Of a stretch of DNA of 26,637 nucleotides, positions 7,352-15,615 are shown piece by piece. The translations under genes were made by a program, and so were the position numbers. The notes under the pieces were generated by a model. The model was given only the letters and a program-made list of their open reading frames with translations, did no database searches and was not told the origin of the DNA. Position 1 is the first letter of the stretch. Each line of letters opens with the position of its first letter. The stretch comes from a virus, in the IMG/VR virus record IMGVR_UViG_3300044953_000562, positions 1-26,637 of that record; one strand, given 5' to 3'.

Positions 7352-8952
7352 TGGCCGCAGTAGGAAAGATCGACAGCAACTCGACGCTGCTTCGCTTCGC
7401 GGAAGAGACCAGCCTCGGTACTCTGTCCGGTTCGCCCACGTTCTACGAGATGGAGCCCAACAGCTACTCGGACTTTGGGCCCTCCGTGACGCTGGTCCCT
7501 CGTGTGCCCATCAACCAGAGCCGGCAACGCAAGAAGGGCGTGCTGACTGACCTGGACGCCTCGGGCGGCTTCAACACCGACCTCACGCAGACCAACCTCG
7601 AGCGGTTGATGCGTGGGTTCATGTTCGCCAACTGGCGAGAGAAGGCCAAGACCAAGTCCGACTACGGCAACGGCACGACCGTCACGCTGACTTCCACGAC
7701 CACCTCGGCCTACGTCTCCTCGGCGGGCAACCTGGGCATCTTCCGCGTCGGCGACCTCGTGTTCGCCTCCGGCTTCACGAACACCGAGAACAACGGCCTG
7801 AAGCGAATCACCGCGGTCACCACCGACGGTGCTGGTGGTTCGCCGGACTCCGTCACCGTGGCGGAGACCCTCGTCGTTGAGACGCCTCCCGCCGCCGCGA
7901 AGCTCGTCCATGTGGGCTTCCAGTTCTCCGCCGGTGACCTGGACGTCACGACCTCGGGTGCTTTCGCCACCTACACCACCACGACCAAGGATCTCACCCA
8001 GTTCGGCCTGATCCCCGGTGAGATGATCTTCGTCGGCGACAGCACCACCTCGCTGATGAAGTTCACCAACGCCGCCAACAACGGCTTCAAGCGGGTGCGG
8101 TCGGTCACCGCCAACGCCCTCGTTGTGGACAAGTCCGAGTCCGCGATGGTCACGGAGGCTTCCACCTCCGAAACCGTTCGCATCTTCTTCGGTCGCGTGC
8201 TCAAGAACGAGTCCGATCCGACCAACATCGTCCGGTACACCTACCAACTCGAGCGGCAACTGGGCTACTCCGACACGGCGGACACCACGCTCAAGCAGGC
8301 GGAGTACCTCAAGGGTGCGGTGCCCAACGAGTTCACCATCCGCATCCCCTCCGCCGACAAGGTGATGGTCGACCTCTCGTTCGTCGCCAAGGACCACGAT
8401 ACGATCGACGAGAACACCACCGGTGCCGATACCCTGCGGTCGGAAGCGGCGGGTGCGACCGTCATCCCGGTCGTCGAGGCGGACGCCTTCAACACCTCGT
8501 CCAACGTGCCCAACATCACGATGCACGTGGTGAGCTCAACCGCCGAAGCCCCGGCTCCGCTGTTCTCGTTCGTCCAGTCCCTCGAGCTCACCATCAACAA
8601 CAACGTCACCCCGCTCAAGGCGGTCGGGACGCTCGGTGCGTTCGAGATGAACGCCGGTCTCTTCGCGGTCTCTGCGAACGCGACCGTCTACTTCAACGAT
8701 GTCGATGCCATGGCGACCATCCGTCAGAACTCTGACGTCACCATGGCGTTCCACCTGTACAAGGCCAACGCGGGCATGAGCTTCGACCTGCCCCTCATCG
8801 CCGTCGGCGATGGTCGCCCGGCGGTTGCGTCGGATACTCCCGTGACTCTGCCCCTCACGAATGAGGCGGCTTCGGGTGCCAAGGTTCTCTCCACGATGAA
8901 CCACACCCTCCTGATCGTGTCGTACGATTACCTTCCTTCTCTCGCGGAGTGA
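7351..8952 (+). CDS. Major tail tube protein
   Basis: 533 residues; polymerises into the tail tube. The N-terminus (LLRFAEETSLGTL, FYEMEPNSYSDFG, VPINQSRQRKKG, GGFNTDLTQTNLERLMRGFM) matches the Phage_tube_2 type of tail tube proteins. It is long for the family because of two related beta-rich inserts at about residues 127-175 and 218-265, both with a [VP]G[DE]xx[FI] strand and an NNG[LF]KR[IV] turn. The C-terminal half (for example LELTINNNVTPLKAVGTLGAFEMNAG) resumes the tube fold. GAGGTG (7340-7345) precedes ATG 7351. The next genes are the chaperone pair, as in lambda-like tails. Confidence 0.85.
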   Translation: MAAVGKIDSNSTLLRFAEETSLGTLSGSPTFYEMEPNSYSDFGPSVTLVPRVPINQSRQRKKGVLTDLDASGGFNTDLTQTNLERLMRGFMFANWREKAKTKSDYGNGTTVTLTSTTTSAYVSSAGNLGIFRVGDLVFASGFTNTENNGLKRITAVTTDGAGGSPDSVTVAETLVVETPPAAAKLVHVGFQFSAGDLDVTTSGAFATYTTTTKDLTQFGLIPGEMIFVGDSTTSLMKFTNAANNGFKRVRSVTANALVVDKSESAMVTEASTSETVRIFFGRVLKNESDPTNIVRYTYQLERQLGYSDTADTTLKQAEYLKGAVPNEFTIRIPSADKVMVDLSFVAKDHDTIDENTTGADTLRSEAAGATVIPVVEADAFNTSSNVPNITMHVVSSTAEAPAPLFSFVQSLELTINNNVTPLKAVGTLGAFEMNAGLFAVSANATVYFNDVDAMATIRQNSDVTMAFHLYKANAGMSFDLPLIAVGDGRPAVASDTPVTLPLTNEAASGAKVLSTMNHTLLIVSYDYLPSLAE

Positions 8953-8955
8953 TGC

Positions 8956-9348
8956 ATGAACATCTACGGTCTCAAGTCCCAGTGTCAGTACGCGGTTCTC
9001 GATCTCGGCGATTACGGGCGATTCCACATCGCCCCTGCCGAGGGCAGCACGAAGTTTGCGAAAGTCACGGAAGAGGTCTCGCGACCCTACCGTGCCCTGA
9101 TCAAGCACGACGCCCTCGACGAGAACAGGGCCAACCAGATCCTCGCCGAGATCTTCGCTCGCTGCGTTGTGGTGAACTGGGAAGGCGTGGTTGGAGAGGA
9201 CAACCAGCCGATCCCCTACTCGCAACAGAAGTGCAAGGAGCTTCTGCTCGAGATCCCGAACCTCTTCACGATCATTCGTGAGTTCTCCCGCGACACCTCC
9301 AACTTCCGCAACGTTCAGGCGGATGTGGGAAACTCTGCGACGTCCTGA
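8956..9348 (+). CDS. Tail assembly chaperone, unshifted form (gpG-like)
   Basis: 130 residues; CGGAG (8945-8949) is 6 nt before ATG 8956. It sits between the tail tube and the tape-measure region, where lambda gpG and its analogues bind the tape measure and recruit tube subunits. A slippery heptamer at 9327-9333 lies five sense codons before the stop (9346-9348), so most ribosomes make this form and a minority shift into the -1 frame. An ATG in another frame at 8952 is not used, because that frame gives an unstructured Arg/Pro-rich product. Confidence 0.85.
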   Translation: MNIYGLKSQCQYAVLDLGDYGRFHIAPAEGSTKFAKVTEEVSRPYRALIKHDALDENRANQILAEIFARCVVVNWEGVVGEDNQPIPYSQQKCKELLLEIPNLFTIIREFSRDTSNFRNVQADVGNSATS

Positions 9349-9659
9349 CATACGAATTGAAGATGGGGGCCATGGAGGCCACCATTGTCAAGACCTGTGC
9401 TCGGAGCAAGCGAGAGCTTCCCGAGAAGGTTAGGAATGCCCCTACCCTCGAGCAGGGGCTTGAGCTATACTACATTGCCTTCCAGCGACTCTCGAGCACG
9501 AGAGCCGTTGGTATGGGTCTCGGCCCGATACCCTGGACTGCGATTCAGACCTACTGCGAGACGTACGAGCTTGATGAGGTGACCCAAGAACTGATGCATG
9601 TGTACATCCCGGCCATGGACAATGTATTCCTGAAGATCTCCCAGGAGAAGAAATCATGA
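8956..9659 (+). CDS. Tail assembly chaperone frameshift product (gpGT-like)
   Basis: Predicted product of -1 ribosomal frameshifting: codons 8956-9333, then 9333-9659, 234 residues in all. The extension has a strong T-domain signature: LEQGLELYYIAFQRLSSTRA, VGMGLGPIPWTAI and a final VYIPAMDNVFLKI helix. That family pattern has no good independent start: TTG 9357 lacks a Shine-Dalgarno and begins after conserved-looking upstream residues. In lambda the T domain recruits tail-tube subunits to the tape measure, and the same role is inferred here. The product overlaps the next gene by 4 nt (ATGA). Confidence 0.85.
9327..9333 (+). promoter_or_regulatory. -1 frameshift slippery site G GGA AAC
   Basis: Heptamer GGGAAAC is phased exactly as X XXY YYZ in the upstream frame (GGA 9328-9330, AAC 9331-9333). 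After a -1 slip the tRNAs re-pair on GGG and AAA. The shifted frame is open from here to 9659. Lambda uses GGGAAAG at the same place in its G-T genes. No strong downstream stem was identified by eye. Confidence 0.88.
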
Positions 9660-10621
9660 AGAACGACATTGGACGTCTGGCCGCCGAGTACCTTGCCAAG
9701 TTCCCCACAGAATCGAATCGATCGATTGCTGCGGCACTGGCTCTGCACCACCCGGCGGTGGGCACGCTCGAGCAGTTCCGCAGTGCCGTGCGGCATCGTC
9801 GGGGTGCCGCTGGGAATGAGAAACGGAAGTCCGCGACCTGCGTGAGAGAGGAGATCCCGAAGACACGGGCACTCCCTCCCGACAACCTTCTCATCTCCGG
9901 CAATCGCCGTGTCCTCATCCTCTCCGACGTCCACGTTCCCGTCCACGACGAGATGGCGATGAAGACGGCGGTGAAGTACGGGAAGGATCACAAAGCAGAT
10001 ACCATCTTCCTCAACGGGGACTTCGTCGACTTCGCGAGGGTCTCGGATCACCGGCCCACGCCCGACCTCCCGGAGATGAGGGAAGAGCGGGCCGTGGCCA
10101 TCGAGTTCCTCACCTGGCTTCGCCGCCAGTTTCCGAGAGCCGACTTCTACTACCGTCTGGGGAACCACGAGGAACGGCTCGAAGCCTACGCCTACGACCG
10201 AGCCCCTGCGATCTGGGAAGAGGCTCTCCATTCGTTTGAAGCCTACTTGCGGTTGGAATCCCTGGGCGTTGCGTGCATCAAGTTCAGGCGTCGAGTGGAC
10301 CTTGGTAGCCTCAGAACCTACCACGGCCACGAGCTCCCCAAGGGCATCTCTTCCCCGGTGTCCCCGGCCAAGAGACTCTACGACCGAATGAAGACGACCG
10401 CCTTGTGCGGTCATTTTCATAGGACGAGCCGCTACGTCGCCCCCGATAGTGAACACAAGCTGGTCACCTGTCACACCGTGGGCTGCCTGTGTGGCCTCTC
10501 GCCCCTCTACGCGAGGGTGAACGACTGGAACTTCGGCTTTGCCTTCATGGAACTCGACAAGAGCGGCGACTTCATGCTGGACAATCTTGCGATTTCACGA
10601 TCGGGGAAAGTCTTCCGATGA
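9656..10621 (+). CDS. Calcineurin-like metallophosphoesterase
   Basis: 321 residues with a complete two-metal phosphoesterase active site: D91-x-H93 (SDVHVP), GD at 121-122 (LNGDFVDF), GNHEE 169-173, HGH 223-225 and GHFH 252-255. Such enzymes hydrolyse phosphodiesters or phosphomonoesters with Mn or Fe; the substrate cannot be read from sequence. Residues 1-50 look like a small helical, possibly DNA-binding, segment (SIAAALALHHP, EQFRSAVRHRRG) seen at the front of some phage phosphoesterases. AGGAG (9643-9647) precedes ATG 9656, and the start overlaps the chaperone stop by 4 nt. Location between tail chaperone and tape measure is unusual. It may be a moron (DNA or cyclic-nucleotide hydrolysis) or help tail assembly. 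Confidence 0.88.
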   Translation: MKNDIGRLAAEYLAKFPTESNRSIAAALALHHPAVGTLEQFRSAVRHRRGAAGNEKRKSATCVREEIPKTRALPPDNLLISGNRRVLILSDVHVPVHDEMAMKTAVKYGKDHKADTIFLNGDFVDFARVSDHRPTPDLPEMREERAVAIEFLTWLRRQFPRADFYYRLGNHEERLEAYAYDRAPAIWEEALHSFEAYLRLESLGVACIKFRRRVDLGSLRTYHGHELPKGISSPVSPAKRLYDRMKTTALCGHFHRTSRYVAPDSEHKLVTCHTVGCLCGLSPLYARVNDWNFGFAFMELDKSGDFMLDNLAISRSGKVFR

Positions 10622-10764
10622 GGAACACGGTGGTCGAGATTCTCCTCCTAGTATCCGTCCTAGCTTCGATGCTGGGGGTGGTATACAATAATGAGGTGGT
10701 CCTCGCTGCGTCCATTGCCCTGAGCTCCGCGTTGCTCTTGATCCAACTGGTAGGCCGACGATGA
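10618..10764 (+). CDS. Small two-helix membrane protein
   Basis: 48 residues from ATG 10618, overlapping the phosphoesterase stop by 4 nt and the next start by 4 nt. Two hydrophobic segments fill most of the protein: about residues 5-23 (VVEILLLVSVLASMLGVVY) and about 27-45 (VVLAASIALSSALLLIQLV), with a short YNNE turn between them and a basic GRR end. The shape is that of a class II holin or another small phage membrane protein, but the location is odd for lysis. Function unknown. Confidence 0.65.
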   Translation: MRNTVVEILLLVSVLASMLGVVYNNEVVLAASIALSSALLLIQLVGRR

Positions 10765-11135
10765 GTCGAATTCAAAACAAAGCGTGGGATCAGATGATAA
10801 AGCGGGAGGCTCCTCGCTTCAAGGCCATTATCGATAACTACATCGTCGTTCGTGCTTCGAGGGTCATTCGAAATAGCCCGGTTGATACGGGTCTTCTCCG
10901 GAGTAACTGGGTCATCACGCTGAAGGCTCCCTCTACGCAATTGCGTCCTCCCCACTTCCCTGGTCGTAAACTGGGAAGAGCGGAGAAGGCCAACGCAGCG
11001 GCGGCCATTGCGGCTGTTCAGCGTGCTCTTGTCCCACGCAAGTGGGATGAAGGGTTTCACATTACGAATACTGCACACTACGTTGAAATCGCGATGAGCG
11101 AAGCGGAGAGCCTGATTCGGAAGGAGTTTCGCTGA
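10761..11135 (+). CDS. HK97 gp10-like tail completion/minor tail protein
   Basis: 124 residues. The SPVDTGLLRSNW segment (about residues 39-50) is the hallmark turn of HK97 gp10-type proteins, which follows a long N-terminal helix. The rest (AEKANAAAAIAAVQRAL, then HITNTAHYVEIAM) also fits. In most siphoviruses this family is encoded before the tail tube as a connector/neck protein. Here it sits directly before the tape measure, which may mean a tail-internal or assembly role. The start overlaps the previous gene by 4 nt, and the stop shares one base with the tape-measure ATG. Confidence 0.72.
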   Translation: MSRIQNKAWDQMIKREAPRFKAIIDNYIVVRASRVIRNSPVDTGLLRSNWVITLKAPSTQLRPPHFPGRKLGRAEKANAAAAIAAVQRALVPRKWDEGFHITNTAHYVEIAMSEAESLIRKEFR

Positions 11136-13915
11136 TGCCTGTTCCTCTCCCCAAAGCTGGCATTACGATTCCTGTCAACTTTTCTGTGAACGGCGCTCCT
11201 GCCGCACAGAATGCCGTCAATGGTGTCGGCAATGCAGCCAACAACGCGACGAAGAAAATCAACAATGCGACGGAGGCGCTGAATCGATTTCATGAAATCA
11301 CTCGTCGACTCCGTGACATCGTTTTCTTCTCTTCGGCGACGCTGTACCTCACGCGACTGATGTCTCATCTGTCAGACGAGTTCACGTTGTCGTCGAACCG
11401 TCTCTTTCAGTTCTATCGCAACGCCAACCTTGTTGCGGAGAAACAGAAAGAGCTCATCGAACTTTCTAACCGCACCCGCACCGCGTTCGCTTCGTCCGCC
11501 GAAATCTATACCAGAACGGCGTTGTCGACTCGCGAACTGGGGCTTTCGGAGCAAGACCGTCTTGACATCGTCGAGACCCTGAACAACTCCGTTCTCCTGA
11601 GCGGTGCGACTCAGGAAGAGGCGACGAACGGCCTGATTCAGTTCTCGCAGGCTCTTTCTGCGGGCCGGTTGGCTGGCGACGAGCTCCGTGCCGTGCTCGA
11701 GCAGCTTTCGTACATCTCGGAGATCATCGCGAAGGACTTGAACGTTGACCGAGCGGCTCTCCGCGAGCTCGGTGCTCAGGGTAAGCTCACTAGCGACATT
11801 CTGGTTCGAGCCGTTCTTGGTGCCACGGCCAAGACCAGGGAAGAAGTCAAGAACACTACGGTCACTCTGGGGCAGGCGTTCACCATTCTGAGGAACTCCA
11901 TCGTTCAAATGCTCGGAACGACACAGAGTGCGAAGACTCTGTTTTCTTCTATCGCTGATCTTTTGGTGACGATTGCGAGGAACATCGAGACGGTGACAAG
12001 GGTGCTCGTCGGCGGTGGCATCATCATCTTCTTGAATCGTGTGTACCGACTGATTCTCGCTATCCAGGCTGTCAAGACTTTCCCCTTCGTCTTTTTCCTC
12101 ACGACGGCTATCGGTGCCCTGGCTACTTTCTCCAGTGAACTGGAGGTCAGCGCAGAGCTCGGCATCACCCTCGAAGACGTCTTCGTTTCGACCTTCTCGG
12201 TTCTCCTCGAACTTCTTCAGAAAGCCGCTAAGTGGCTGTTGACTCTCAACGGTTACTTCGGAACTGAGTGGAGGACTTACTTTGATGACTTCAAGAAGGG
12301 TCTTGCCAGCGTCGCCGACTTCCTGGAGTGGTTGTCCCCGGCGATCAACGAGGTCATGACCATTACGATCACGGGCATTGGTTTGGTTATGAAAGGATTT
12401 GCCAACCTGGGCACTGGGATCGCAGAAGTTATCATTGGAATTCGGCATGCCTGGTTCTCTGCGATTGAGGCCATGACCGATATCATGAACACCAAGCTGA
12501 TCAAGCCCCTCAAAGACTGGTACGTAAAATACGTGAAGCTGGCTTTCGGGATCAATCCCAACAGTGGATTGAAGTTTGGAGTTGGCGGTAAGGTCATTGG
12601 CGGCCCGGAGGATGAAGACACTCCTGAAAAGAGGATCGCAGCTGATAATGCGTTCGCTCAGAAGATTCGTACTCTTCTGAACGCGAAGACCCCCGAGGAG
12701 ATTGATAAGCAGATAAACGAGGCCCTGACTGGTGCTGAAGTAGCTTCTGCGGCGGCTGCCGGTGGCCTCAAGTCACTCATTGAGGTTATGAGGAGACAGG
12801 GTGTTCCGCGACGTCCCGGAACTGACGATACCGAAATCAATGGCTTCCTGAAAGAGATCATCGAACCTGCCGCCAAGCGGGCCATTGCCCGCCGTGAAAA
12901 GAACACCAATCAGCGAGTCGACACTGCGCTCGCCCGAGACCTGGATTCGTTCGAGGATCCGTTCAACGAAGCTCGCCGCCGCTCCTTGACCGAGGTCACC
13001 TTCGACCTTGAACTGGAGAAGCTGCAGGCTCGGCAAGATCTCCTGCGACTCAATCAGACTACTTCTCAGAGTATTCTGGACGTCGAAGAGGATGCTCTGA
13101 AGATCTACGAGAAGACCGGAGATATCACGGGGCAGCAGATCCTCCCCGCGAAGAGGAAGGAACTCCTCGATACTCTCGAAACCAACCGTCTCCTTGAACT
13201 GCGAAGGCAAATCTATCGCGGAATCGTCGTTGATATGAAAGACATCAATGACAAGAACAAGGAACTACAGAAGCTCCAGAGAGATGGTGATATCAGCCAG
13301 GAACAAAGAATTCGGGCTGAACGGAAGAACAAGATCGACTCGCTCGAGAAGGCCACGGACGTCCTGTCCGGCTTCGAGCGGGGCTACCAGCAGGTGCTTC
13401 TGTCCCTCTCCGACTTTGCGTCCCAGGCGGAGCGTACCGTCGTCAACGCTTTCCAGACGATGGAAGATCAGGTTGTGAAGTTTGTCCAGACCGGCAAGTT
13501 CTCGTTTAGCAGTCTGGTCGATTCCATTCTCGCGGACCTTACCCGCCTGCTATACCGGCAGGCCCTCTCGGGCCTCCTCGGGGCCGGGGACGGTAACCCC
13601 CTGTTTGGTCTGCTCGGAGCCCTCGGAGGCGGTTCTCCGGCTCCTCTCGCGGCGGCGGGCGGTGCTGCCGCGACTCCCGGCAAGGGCTACCTCGTGGGCG
13701 AGCGAGGGCCGGAGCTCTTCTACCCGACTACCTCTGGCCGCATCAGCCCCAAGCCGATTGCCCAGGGGGGCGGGAGCGGTGTAAACTTGTCCGTGGTCAA
13801 CGTGCTCGACCCGGCTGAAATCACTGCGGCCATTTCTTCGCCGTCCGGAGAACAGGCCATCGTGAACTCGATTCAGCGCAACCGACGAACGGTCAGAAGG
13901 ACTCTCGGTGGCTGA
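11135..13915 (+). CDS. Tape measure protein
   Basis: 926 residues; sets tail length and is ejected with DNA. The N-terminal third carries the phage tape-measure domain (SNRTRTAFASSAEIYTRTAL, NGLIQFSQALSAGRLAGDEL, VLEQLSYISEIIAKDL). The centre has hydrophobic segments (about 285-335 and 400-440) that may insert into the host membrane. Residues about 620-780 are charged coiled coil. The end carries a lambda gpH-like tail: FSSLVDSILADLTRLLYRQA, then GYLVGERGPELFYP and GRISP. AAGGAG (11121-11126) precedes ATG 11135. At about 0.15 nm per residue the tail would be roughly 140 nm, which is a rule-of-thumb estimate. Codons are less GC-rich than in the coat and tube genes. Confidence 0.93.
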   Translation: MPVPLPKAGITIPVNFSVNGAPAAQNAVNGVGNAANNATKKINNATEALNRFHEITRRLRDIVFFSSATLYLTRLMSHLSDEFTLSSNRLFQFYRNANLVAEKQKELIELSNRTRTAFASSAEIYTRTALSTRELGLSEQDRLDIVETLNNSVLLSGATQEEATNGLIQFSQALSAGRLAGDELRAVLEQLSYISEIIAKDLNVDRAALRELGAQGKLTSDILVRAVLGATAKTREEVKNTTVTLGQAFTILRNSIVQMLGTTQSAKTLFSSIADLLVTIARNIETVTRVLVGGGIIIFLNRVYRLILAIQAVKTFPFVFFLTTAIGALATFSSELEVSAELGITLEDVFVSTFSVLLELLQKAAKWLLTLNGYFGTEWRTYFDDFKKGLASVADFLEWLSPAINEVMTITITGIGLVMKGFANLGTGIAEVIIGIRHAWFSAIEAMTDIMNTKLIKPLKDWYVKYVKLAFGINPNSGLKFGVGGKVIGGPEDEDTPEKRIAADNAFAQKIRTLLNAKTPEEIDKQINEALTGAEVASAAAAGGLKSLIEVMRRQGVPRRPGTDDTEINGFLKEIIEPAAKRAIARREKNTNQRVDTALARDLDSFEDPFNEARRRSLTEVTFDLELEKLQARQDLLRLNQTTSQSILDVEEDALKIYEKTGDITGQQILPAKRKELLDTLETNRLLELRRQIYRGIVVDMKDINDKNKELQKLQRDGDISQEQRIRAERKNKIDSLEKATDVLSGFERGYQQVLLSLSDFASQAERTVVNAFQTMEDQVVKFVQTGKFSFSSLVDSILADLTRLLYRQALSGLLGAGDGNPLFGLLGALGGGSPAPLAAAGGAAATPGKGYLVGERGPELFYPTTSGRISPKPIAQGGGSGVNLSVVNVLDPAEITAAISSPSGEQAIVNSIQRNRRTVRRTLGG

Positions 13916-14957
13916 CGAACTGGCTCTTGTCGAGAAGACGGATCTCTACACCGCCTCCAACGGTGTGGACGTAGAAGCCCTGTTGGCGTTGAGAGGATGG
14001 ACCGTCCAGTCGACGGGCAACGTCCTTTCGTCCAACACCACGGCTCATACGGGCTCGACCTCGCTGTTCCTGCCGCTCAACGCCAGCCCCACCGTCTCGG
14101 CGATCGGCCCGAAGGTGCTGGCGACCGCTCCGGTCAACGGCTTCTACCTGTCCTTCTGGCTGCGGAAGCCCAGCACGGACACCGGTCTCTTCGAGATCGG
14201 GTTCACGAACAACAGCACCACGACCCCGCACGCGAACAACAAGTTCTCGTGGACTCCGAAGTCCAGCGGCTCCGTCGTGACGCTGGTCATCGACTCGGTG
14301 ACCGTCTACAACCAGACGTCCAACGCCTCCTGGGAAGGCAAGGCGATCGGCTCGTGGGCTCTGATCGAGTTGTTCCTCTCCCAGACCACGGGCTGGAAGC
14401 TGTACCTGGACGGCGTGCTGATCTCCTCCGGTGCGCAGAACATCTCCGGCTCCTCGGAGCCCGACCGCGTTCTCTTCTACGCGAGCGGTTCGGCCTGCTC
14501 CGGCTTCCTGCTAGACGATGTGTTCGTTATCGCGGACCCGAGCTTCACGACTACCCGTGGGACTCGCTACCGTGTCCGCCAGATCAACCCGTCAGCGGAG
14601 GGCTCGTTGACCGCCTTCACGCTCGGTGCGGGCTCGACGAAAGTGGACGCCGTCTCGGCTCCCGCCGACACGGTGGACTACGCTGAGGGCGAGTCCGGTC
14701 AGTCGCAGACTTTCAATTTTGAGTTGCCTACCGGCACATACCTGGGCCTTGCACTGCAGCAGTATCGTCAGATGACCGCTGGCTCTCTGACGTCCCAGGC
14801 GATCAAGCGGTCTGGTGGCAGCAACACGAACATGGGCAGTTCGGAGACGGTCTCCTCGACCTCTCCTCACTTCAAAGAGACACTCACCAAGGTCGACCCG
14901 GTGACGGGCGTTGCGTGGGTCGCTGGCACACACGAACTGGGGCTTGTCCTGTCATGA
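13908..14957 (+). CDS. LamG-like virion or tail-associated protein
   Basis: 349 residues from GTG 13908, with AGAAGG (13895-13900) 7 nt upstream and an 8-nt overlap with the tape measure. Residues about 45-210 look like a concanavalin A/LamG jelly roll: TAHTGSTSLFLPL, GFYLSFWLRKPS, WALIELFLSQTTGWKLYLDG and a final DRVLFYASGS strand. These folds commonly bind glycans. The C-terminal 130 residues form a second beta-rich part (GSLTAFTLGAGSTKVDAV, TYLGLALQQYRQM). Encoded between tape measure and lysis-like genes, it is probably a tail or appendage protein contacting the host surface. The exact structural position is unknown. Confidence 0.62.
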   Translation: MADELALVEKTDLYTASNGVDVEALLALRGWTVQSTGNVLSSNTTAHTGSTSLFLPLNASPTVSAIGPKVLATAPVNGFYLSFWLRKPSTDTGLFEIGFTNNSTTTPHANNKFSWTPKSSGSVVTLVIDSVTVYNQTSNASWEGKAIGSWALIELFLSQTTGWKLYLDGVLISSGAQNISGSSEPDRVLFYASGSACSGFLLDDVFVIADPSFTTTRGTRYRVRQINPSAEGSLTAFTLGAGSTKVDAVSAPADTVDYAEGESGQSQTFNFELPTGTYLGLALQQYRQMTAGSLTSQAIKRSGGSNTNMGSSETVSSTSPHFKETLTKVDPVTGVAWVAGTHELGLVLS

Positions 14958-15343
14958 GAATCTTCCTCATCGCTCTCGTGCTGTTCGTCTCTGGTTGCGA
15001 AACCATCAAGATCGCCCACAAGCGGGCGGTCGGGGAACCGGTCACCGCTGAGGAGCAGCAGAAGTCCGAGCATGAAATGCTCATCCTCAACAGCCTCAGC
15101 GAGACGTTCCTCTCGATCGGCGGTCCCATTGGGGTGGCCGTCGGCGGGGTCATGTCTGGCCTATCATTCCTCCTGTACAGGATCGGCAGGCGGAAGGGCC
15201 TCGAAGACCTGATCGTGCCGATCCAGGAGTCGAAGATCCTCGAGGACAAGGCGGTCGGTGAACAACTTTTGAGCAAGATGACTCCAGGGATTCAGAAGCG
15301 ATTCAAGACCGTCAAGAACAAACCCGAGAAGCCCAAGACATGA
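14954..15343 (+). CDS. Lipoprotein with internal membrane segment
   Basis: 129 residues from ATG 14954 (ATGA overlap with the previous gene). Residues 1-14 are a lipoprotein signal (MRIFLIALVLFVSG) with lipobox VSGC and Cys15 as the predicted lipidated residue. A charged stretch follows, then a second hydrophobic segment at about 55-76 (IGGPIGVAVGGVMSGLSFLLY) and a basic, Lys-rich tail. Together with the two membrane micro-proteins that follow it may be part of a lysis cassette (outer-membrane spanin or unimolecular-spanin-like), but no spanin family motif is seen. A superinfection-exclusion lipoprotein is the alternative. Confidence 0.7.
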   Translation: MRIFLIALVLFVSGCETIKIAHKRAVGEPVTAEEQQKSEHEMLILNSLSETFLSIGGPIGVAVGGVMSGLSFLLYRIGRRKGLEDLIVPIQESKILEDKAVGEQLLSKMTPGIQKRFKTVKNKPEKPKT

Positions 15344-15519
15344 ACATCCAGATCGACGACAATCTGATCGCTGCGATTGTGGGCAGCCTTGGTGCGGGGC
15401 TCGCTCGCGTGGTTCACCACTTCAACATCCGCATCGCGAGCGCCGAGGTCAAGATCGAGTCCCTATCAACAAGGGTCGATGCCATTGAGGAGGCCGCCCA
15501 TGATCATGAATCCGCTTAG
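15340..15519 (+). CDS. 59-residue membrane/coiled-coil micro-protein
   Basis: ATG 15340 overlaps the lipoprotein stop (ATGA), and the frame ends TAG 15517-15519. The N-terminal part (LIAAIVGSLGAGLARVV, residues 9-25) is weakly hydrophobic. Residues 33-52 (ASAEVKIESLSTRVDAIEEA) form a heptad-like amphipathic helix. This order of short membrane segment and coiled coil resembles small holin-associated (XhlA-like) proteins, although XhlA has the reverse order. The 3' end carries the Shine-Dalgarno of the next gene. Function is inferred only. Confidence 0.6.
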   Translation: MNIQIDDNLIAAIVGSLGAGLARVVHHFNIRIASAEVKIESLSTRVDAIEEAAHDHESA

Positions 15520-15604
15520 CTTCGCGTGTGTCATCGCGTCTTCCGTCATCATCGCTGAACTGATGTTCCGCTTTGTGCTGTTCGTGTCCAACCGGTTTTC
15601 CTGA
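15500..15604 (+). CDS. 34-residue single-pass membrane peptide
   Basis: ATG 15500 has a very strong Shine-Dalgarno, GAGGAGG (15487-15493), at 6-nt spacing and encoded inside the preceding gene. The product is almost entirely one hydrophobic helix (about residues 8-30: FACVIASSVIIAELMFRFVLFVS) with a short basic end. A longer reading of this frame from 15377 adds only a basic, Ser-rich shadow segment. Its stop shares a base with the ATG at 15604. Candidate pinholin or lysis regulator; not a recognised family. Confidence 0.6.
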   Translation: MIMNPLSFACVIASSVIIAELMFRFVLFVSNRFS

Positions 15605-15615
15605 TGGAGTTTGAC

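Noticed and set aside
9357-9659. Independent gene starting at TTG 9357
   Set aside because: No Shine-Dalgarno, and the -1 frame is open upstream to a perfectly phased slippery site, so the frameshift product explains it.
15377-15499. N-terminal extension of the 34-residue membrane peptide
   Set aside because: Ser/Arg-rich shadow of the 59-residue gene; the strong GAGGAGG site points to ATG 15500.
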